A stretch of DNA of 9,958 nt. Source: Halobacteroidaceae bacterium. Its GTDB lineage: Bacteria > Bacillota > Halanaerobiia > B1SED10-174. Shown piece by piece: positions 6,744 to 9,958 of the stretch (position 1 is its first letter; every line of letters starts with the position of its first letter). A model generated the notes under the pieces. That model saw only the letters and a program-made list of their open reading frames with translations, made no database searches and was not told the origin of the DNA. The translations under genes were made by a program, and so were the position numbers. The DNA is taken from the NCBI GenBank assembly GCA_003550445.1, contig PUKG01000087.1, positions 1-9,958 on the forward strand, given 5' to 3'.

Positions 6744-6816
6744 AAAAAACCGCCAATTTAAATTATCCAAAAACAATAGTATCAAACCCATAAAATTTTC
6801 TATTGGCGGAGGTTTT
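6744..6816 (+). repeat. Long inverted repeat / stem-loop after fur
   Basis: CCGCCAAT (6750-6757) pairs perfectly with ATTGGCGG (6802-6809). Inside, AAATT (6760-6764) pairs with AATTT (6794-6798) across a small internal loop, leaving a 29-nt apical loop. Outside, A6 (6744-6749) can pair with TTTT (6813-6816) across an AGG bulge. CAATAG (6774-6779) can instead pair with CTATTG (6800-6805), which would disrupt the main stem. It may be a fur terminator, a leader element of the next gene or a small mobile-element remnant; no target-site duplication is visible. Confidence 0.55.
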
Positions 6817-6831
6817 AGGAATAATTAAATT

Positions 6832-6859
6832 AAAAAATTTTCCTGGGCCGGGATTTTTT
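6832..6859 (+). terminator. A-tract/T-tract hairpin between fur and the crp-like gene
   Basis: AAAAAAT (6832-6838) pairs with ATTTTTT (6853-6859). After a two-base bulge, TCC (6841-6843) pairs with GGG (6850-6852) around a 6-nt loop. The A-stem-T layout resembles a bidirectional intrinsic terminator, but the GC part is short. The rest of the gap, 6860-6930, is A/T-rich with no convincing promoter or regulator site. Confidence 0.35.
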
Positions 6860-6947
6860 GTCCTGGTCTTTGGTTTTCGGGAATAGGAAAAAGAAATTTT
6901 TTTTGAGAAAATTAATAGTTAAACTGGTTAGGGGGTGCCGAAAATAA

Positions 6948-7532
6948 ATGGATTTTTCTTTTAGCAAAAACCTTGAAAGAGATGAAGTTCTTTTTTTCCA
7001 GGATTCCCCTCCCCCCCTTACTTATGTCGATAAGGGGCTTGTTAAGTTTTACATATTAAATTCTGCAGGTAAAGAGCGGATCATTTTTCTTGGCTCACAA
7101 GGCCAATTTTTGAGTGGCCTGGGACGGGTTAACGAGGAATGCCGTTTGTACCTGCAGGCTAAACAGGATTCAAGGGTTTTATTTTTTGAAGAAAAAGATT
7201 TGCAAAAAAATCTTGAACAGGGGAGAACGGAAAAGGATTTAATTGAAAGTTTGTTCAAACAAATGAATTTTCTTGTCAGAGAAATTAAGGATTTAACCTT
7301 TAACAATTTTTCTGCCCGGTTGGCTGGCCTGTTAGTCTATCTTGTTGAAGAGTTTGGAAAAAAGGAACTTCTTTTTTCCCATCAGGAGATTGCTGATATG
7401 CTGGGTGTTTCAAGGGTTACCGTTACCCGAGTACTGGGGGACTTTGCCAACGAAGGCTTGATAGACAAAAAAAGAAAAAAAGTTACAGTAAGGGACATTT
7501 CTGGTTTGAAGATGAAGACTGGAGGAGAATAA
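6948..7532 (+). CDS. Crp/Fnr family transcriptional regulator
   Basis: A 194-residue regulator with a shortened N-terminal cyclic-nucleotide-type beta-roll (about 10-90, with YVDKGLVKFYILNSAGKERIIFLGSQGQFL), a dimerisation helix (about 95-125) and an HTH_Crp domain (about 140-180). The recognition region FSHQEIADMLGVSRVTVTRVL (143-163) is very typical. The only cysteine is Cys65, so no FNR-type 4Fe-4S cluster is possible, and the canonical cAMP phosphate-binding segment is not evident. The ligand is therefore unknown. ATG 6948 is preceded by GGGGGTG (6931-6937), ten bases upstream. The next gene begins 1 nt after the stop with its ribosome site inside this gene. The regulator is thus translationally linked to the membrane genes downstream and probably controls them. 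Confidence 0.9.
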   Translation: MDFSFSKNLERDEVLFFQDSPPPLTYVDKGLVKFYILNSAGKERIIFLGSQGQFLSGLGRVNEECRLYLQAKQDSRVLFFEEKDLQKNLEQGRTEKDLIESLFKQMNFLVREIKDLTFNNFSARLAGLLVYLVEEFGKKELLFSHQEIADMLGVSRVTVTRVLGDFANEGLIDKKRKKVTVRDISGLKMKTGGE

Positions 7533-7533
7533 T

Positions 7534-7947
7534 ATTAAAACCTTTGTTTTTAGGGGATGGAAAAACGGGATTAATACTTTTTTAATTTTAATGAAAGTCA
7601 TGGTTCCCGTATACATTTTAATAACTATTGTAAGGCATACTCCAATTCTCCAATGGTTGAGTGAATTTTTTCAACCTGCTATGGCTTTTTTTGGTCTTCC
7701 AGGAGAGGCAGTTATGGTGCTGTTTTTAGGCCAGGGGATTAATATATATGCTGCAGTAGGAGCAATATCTGGCCTGGAATTGGGTATTAGAGAAATAACA
7801 ATTCTGGGAGTAATGCTTACAATTTCTCACAGCCTTCCCATGGAGAGTGTTGTAATAAAACAGGCTGGAGTTGCAGTAAAAGGCCTTCTTTTTCTCAGGA
7901 TAGGTTTTTCTTTAATTAGTGGGCTAATAATGAACCTGATTTTATAA
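7534..7947 (+). CDS. Nucleoside-recognition (Gate) domain membrane protein, first of a pair; AUU start
   Basis: A small integral membrane protein of the nucleoside recognition/Gate domain family, related to SpmA/SpmB and to the gates of FeoB. Visible motifs are VPVYILITIVRHTPIL, GLPGEAVMVLFLGQGINIYAAVGAI and ITILGVMLTISHSLPME (HSLPME at 99-104). The first ATG (7591) has no ribosome site and lies inside the first conserved hydrophobic segment. The frame is open upstream to a TGA at 7513 and encodes RGWKNGINTFLIL, which looks like the family N-terminus. GGAGGAG (7521-7527) sits exactly six bases before ATT 7534, and no ATG, GTG or TTG occurs in frame between. I therefore call an AUU start, giving 137 residues. 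The substrate is unknown. It probably works with the next gene. Confidence 0.85.
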   Translation: MKTFVFRGWKNGINTFLILMKVMVPVYILITIVRHTPILQWLSEFFQPAMAFFGLPGEAVMVLFLGQGINIYAAVGAISGLELGIREITILGVMLTISHSLPMESVVIKQAGVAVKGLLFLRIGFSLISGLIMNLIL

Positions 7948-7982
7948 TTTTTTCAAGCTACCTTTAACCAGGAGGTTTTCTG

Positions 7983-8435
7983 ATGGGGGCAATTTTAGAT
8001 ATTTTTTTGGAAATGATTTTGGGACTGGGGGAAATGGTAATTAAAATTTTTCTTATTATTGTCCCCTTAATGATAGGGTTAGAAATTTTGAAAGGGTACG
8101 GGCTTTTGGAAAAATTAACCCGGCCTCTGGTACCATTTTTGCGGAAATTCAACCTTTCTCCTCATGCCGGAGTCCCCTTTTTGGTTGGTCAGTTTTTAGG
8201 CCTTTCCTATGGAGCAGGGGTTTTAATACAGTCCTCGAGGGAGGGGAAAATTTCTCCCCAGGAAATGTGGTTAATTTGTCTTTTTCTATCCCTCTGTCAC
8301 TCCCTCTTTGAAGATACCCTTCTTTTTGTTGCTGTTGGGGCGAATTTTTTTGTTCTTGTTGTATTTCGCCTAATTCTGGCCATAGGAGTAACCCTTCTTT
8401 TTAGCAGGATTTTGTTACCAAGGAGGGCCGGTTAA
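7983..8435 (+). CDS. Nucleoside-recognition (Gate) domain membrane protein, second of a pair
   Basis: A 150-residue membrane protein with about four hydrophobic segments. It parallels the preceding protein: VPLMIGLEILKGYGLLEKL, then LSPHAGVPFLVGQFLGLSYGAGVLI, then MWLICLFLSLCHSLFED (HSLFED at 106-111, matching HSLPME in its partner). The two look like paralogous halves of one transporter, a pattern known for small Gate-domain proteins such as SpmA/SpmB. Their shorter length and distinct motifs argue against calling them SpmA and SpmB themselves. ATG 7983 follows GGAGG (7971-7975) by seven bases. The stop codon overlaps the next start (TAATG). The substrate cannot be deduced. Confidence 0.85.
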   Translation: MGAILDIFLEMILGLGEMVIKIFLIIVPLMIGLEILKGYGLLEKLTRPLVPFLRKFNLSPHAGVPFLVGQFLGLSYGAGVLIQSSREGKISPQEMWLICLFLSLCHSLFEDTLLFVAVGANFFVLVVFRLILAIGVTLLFSRILLPRRAG

Positions 8436-9316
8436 TGGACGGGAACGTAAACAGGTGGGCTTTTTTATTAATTCTGGTGGCCTTTATCTGGGGAACAACA
8501 TTCGCGGTAATGAAAGACCTTTTAGACCAGGTTTCTCTGTTTAATTTTTTGTTCTGGCGGTTTTTTCTTGCGGGAATATTTCTTGCCATTTGGTCGGGGA
8601 GACGCTGGAAAAGCCTTGATTTTACTCGTTTAAAACAGGGGCTTTTAATGGGCTTTATTCTTTTTTCAGGTTATCTAACCCAGGTTCTTGGCCTGAACTG
8701 GACAACCGCATCCCAGGCAGGTTTTATCACTGGTCTATCAGTAATTTTAGTTCCAATAATTGCCCTTGTTTTAGGACAGGAGAGCTTACGCAAAAAAAGC
8801 CTTTTTGGAGCCATTCTTGCTGTGGTTGGTCTTTACCTGTTAAATTATGTTGATCGGCTTCAATTCGGTATTGGAGAATTTCTTGTTTTTTTGTGTGCAA
8901 TTTGCTTCGCTTTTTATATTGTTTTTGTTTCCCGCTATGCCCCTGAGGCCGACGGGCCTCCTTTTGTGGCCCTGCAAATTTTATTTATGGCTTTTTTAAT
9001 GGGGATTTTGGCAGTTATCTTTGCTCCGTACAATCCCTGGGAGGTTAGCTTTTTAACAGGGATCCAGTGGTTTCAAATTGCTTATATGGGTATTGGGGCA
9101 ACTGCCCTTGCTTATCTCTGGGAACACAAGGCTCAGCAGGTTATTTCTGCAACCTTTGCCGCTCTGGCTTTTGCCCTGGAACCGGTTTTTGCAACAATTT
9201 TTGCCTTTTTTTACCTGGGAGAAGTTTTGCCAGGACCGAGTTATATTGGGGGTTTATTGATTGTTTTCGGGATGTTTTTAGCGGGAAGAGAAGAGAAAAA
9301 AGTGGTGGGGATTTAG
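8435..9316 (+). CDS. EamA/DMT superfamily transporter
   Basis: A 293-residue polytopic inner membrane protein with about ten transmembrane helices in two EamA repeats (about 8-136 and 145-285). Typical marks are the N-terminal FIWGTTF (18-23), NWTTASQAGFITGLSVILVPIIALVLGQE at the end of the first repeat, and ATFAALAFALEPVFATIFAFFYLGE in the second, with the conserved Glu-Pro at 249-250 and Gly-Glu at 262-263. Family members export amino acids or other small metabolites, but substrate cannot be read from sequence. The start ATG shares its A with the upstream TAA, and GGAGG (8422-8426) lies eight bases before it, so it is translationally coupled to the second Gate gene. Confidence 0.93.
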   Translation: MDGNVNRWAFLLILVAFIWGTTFAVMKDLLDQVSLFNFLFWRFFLAGIFLAIWSGRRWKSLDFTRLKQGLLMGFILFSGYLTQVLGLNWTTASQAGFITGLSVILVPIIALVLGQESLRKKSLFGAILAVVGLYLLNYVDRLQFGIGEFLVFLCAICFAFYIVFVSRYAPEADGPPFVALQILFMAFLMGILAVIFAPYNPWEVSFLTGIQWFQIAYMGIGATALAYLWEHKAQQVISATFAALAFALEPVFATIFAFFYLGEVLPGPSYIGGLLIVFGMFLAGREEKKVVGI

Positions 9317-9371
9317 ATGGTTTTATTTTGCCTAACCAATAAAAAAACAAAACAAAAAAGGGGCACCAAAA

Positions 9372-9958
9372 ATGGATGAAAAAAAACGCTATCTAATTTT
9401 TTCCCTTTACATGCTTGCACTTGTAGTTATTGGGTTATTATGGCCCGGAGAAACAATTTCTTCAACCTGGGTGGGTTTTAAGGAAATTATGATAACCCCG
9501 GGAGTATTAATTTCCGATTATTTTTTCGTTGGGGGAGTTGGGGCAACCCTTATTAATGCAGGGCTGGTTGGCTTAATGGGGCTGGCTTTAATTTATTTCA
9601 GCAAAACTCATTTTTCTGGCCCAACTATCGCAGCAATTTTTACAATGGCCGGTTTTGGGCTTTTTGGCAAAACGCCAATAAATATCTGGCCAATTATTCT
9701 GGGAGTGGCCTTTGCTGCATATCTGAAAAAAGATACATTCCGGTCTGTTATTGTGGTTGCCCTTTTTGGAACAGCACTTGGCCCCCTTGTTTCCCAGGTT
9801 GCTTTTGGTCTCGGGTGGGGGTATTTTCCCGGAGTTTTAATTGGATTTGGAACAGGAATGATTCTTCCTGCAATGGCTTCCCATGTTTTGCATAACCATC
9901 AGGGTTTTAACCTATATAATGTTGGTTTTACCTGTGGAGTTGTTGGGATTTATCTTAC
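9372..9958 (+). CDS. DUF1576 membrane protein, 3' end cut by the window
   Basis: An integral membrane protein of the DUF1576 family, function unknown. The frame is open from ATG 9372 to the last base; 195 complete codons are visible, ending in a partial codon. Hydrophobic segments recur throughout. Conserved-looking motifs are ISDYFFVGGVGATLINAG, GPTIAAIFTMAGFGLFGK, INIWPIILGV, LFGTALGPLVSQ and SHVLHNHQGFNLYNVGFTCG, the last a strong family signature near 170-189. The ribosome site is AAAGGGG (9357-9363), with the ATG eight bases further on. It follows the EamA gene by 55 nt without a terminator, so I infer co-transcription. The missing part cannot be assessed. Confidence 0.85.
   Translation, partial: MDEKKRYLIFSLYMLALVVIGLLWPGETISSTWVGFKEIMITPGVLISDYFFVGGVGATLINAGLVGLMGLALIYFSKTHFSGPTIAAIFTMAGFGLFGKTPINIWPIILGVAFAAYLKKDTFRSVIVVALFGTALGPLVSQVAFGLGWGYFPGVLIGFGTGMILPAMASHVLHNHQGFNLYNVGFTCGVVGIYL

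Noticed and set aside
6860..6947. Possible Fnr-type operator (TTGAG...) and -35 before the crp-like gene.
   Set aside because: TTGAGA (6903-6908) has no partner half-site and no -10 at suitable spacing; not supportable.
7591..7593. ATG 7591 as start of the first Gate gene.
   Set aside because: No ribosome site precedes it and it would remove a conserved N-terminal segment; kept only as an alternative.
9067..9350. Overlapping frames on both strands at the end of the EamA gene.
   Set aside because: Shadows of a clear transporter gene, without ribosome sites or recognisable motifs.

Overview
The window looks like the chromosome of a spore-forming, low-to-moderate G+C member of the Bacillota, probably Clostridia-like. 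The grounds are the gene order alaS-ireB-ruvX-DUF1292-mltG, a YqeG-type HAD phosphatase, a SleB-type cortex hydrolase with signal peptide, strong GGAGG ribosome binding sites, frequent TTG starts and T-rich intrinsic terminators. All genes are on the + strand. I see no tRNA, rRNA, CRISPR array, insertion sequence or phage gene.

Region 1 (1-4831) is a conserved housekeeping block. It holds the 3' part of alaS (alanyl-tRNA synthetase, cut by the window edge), ireB (regulatory phosphoprotein), ruvX/yqgF (RNase H-fold 16S rRNA processing factor), a DUF1292 acidic protein and mltG (endolytic murein transglycosylase), closed by a clear terminator. The block is not one simple operon. A long GC-rich hairpin with a U-rich tail follows ireB, and a good sigma-A-like promoter precedes ruvX.

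Region 2 (4838-6147) is a two-gene unit with its own extended -10 promoter and a textbook terminator. It encodes a YqeG HAD phosphatase and an exported SleB-like cell wall hydrolase.

Region 3 (6148-6947) holds a fur gene with Fur-type rather than PerR-type metal-site residues. A possible Fur box lies just upstream. Downstream are a long inverted repeat and a terminator-like A/T hairpin.

Region 4 (6948 to the end) is the most unusual part. A Crp/Fnr-type regulator without Fe-S cysteines is followed, 1 nt after its stop codon, by a small nucleoside-recognition (Gate) membrane protein. That protein appears to start at a non-canonical AUU codon. Next come a second, paralogous Gate protein, an EamA/DMT exporter whose start overlaps the previous stop, and a DUF1576 membrane protein of unknown function that runs off the window. 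I infer a regulated membrane-transport cassette; its substrate cannot be read from the sequence.
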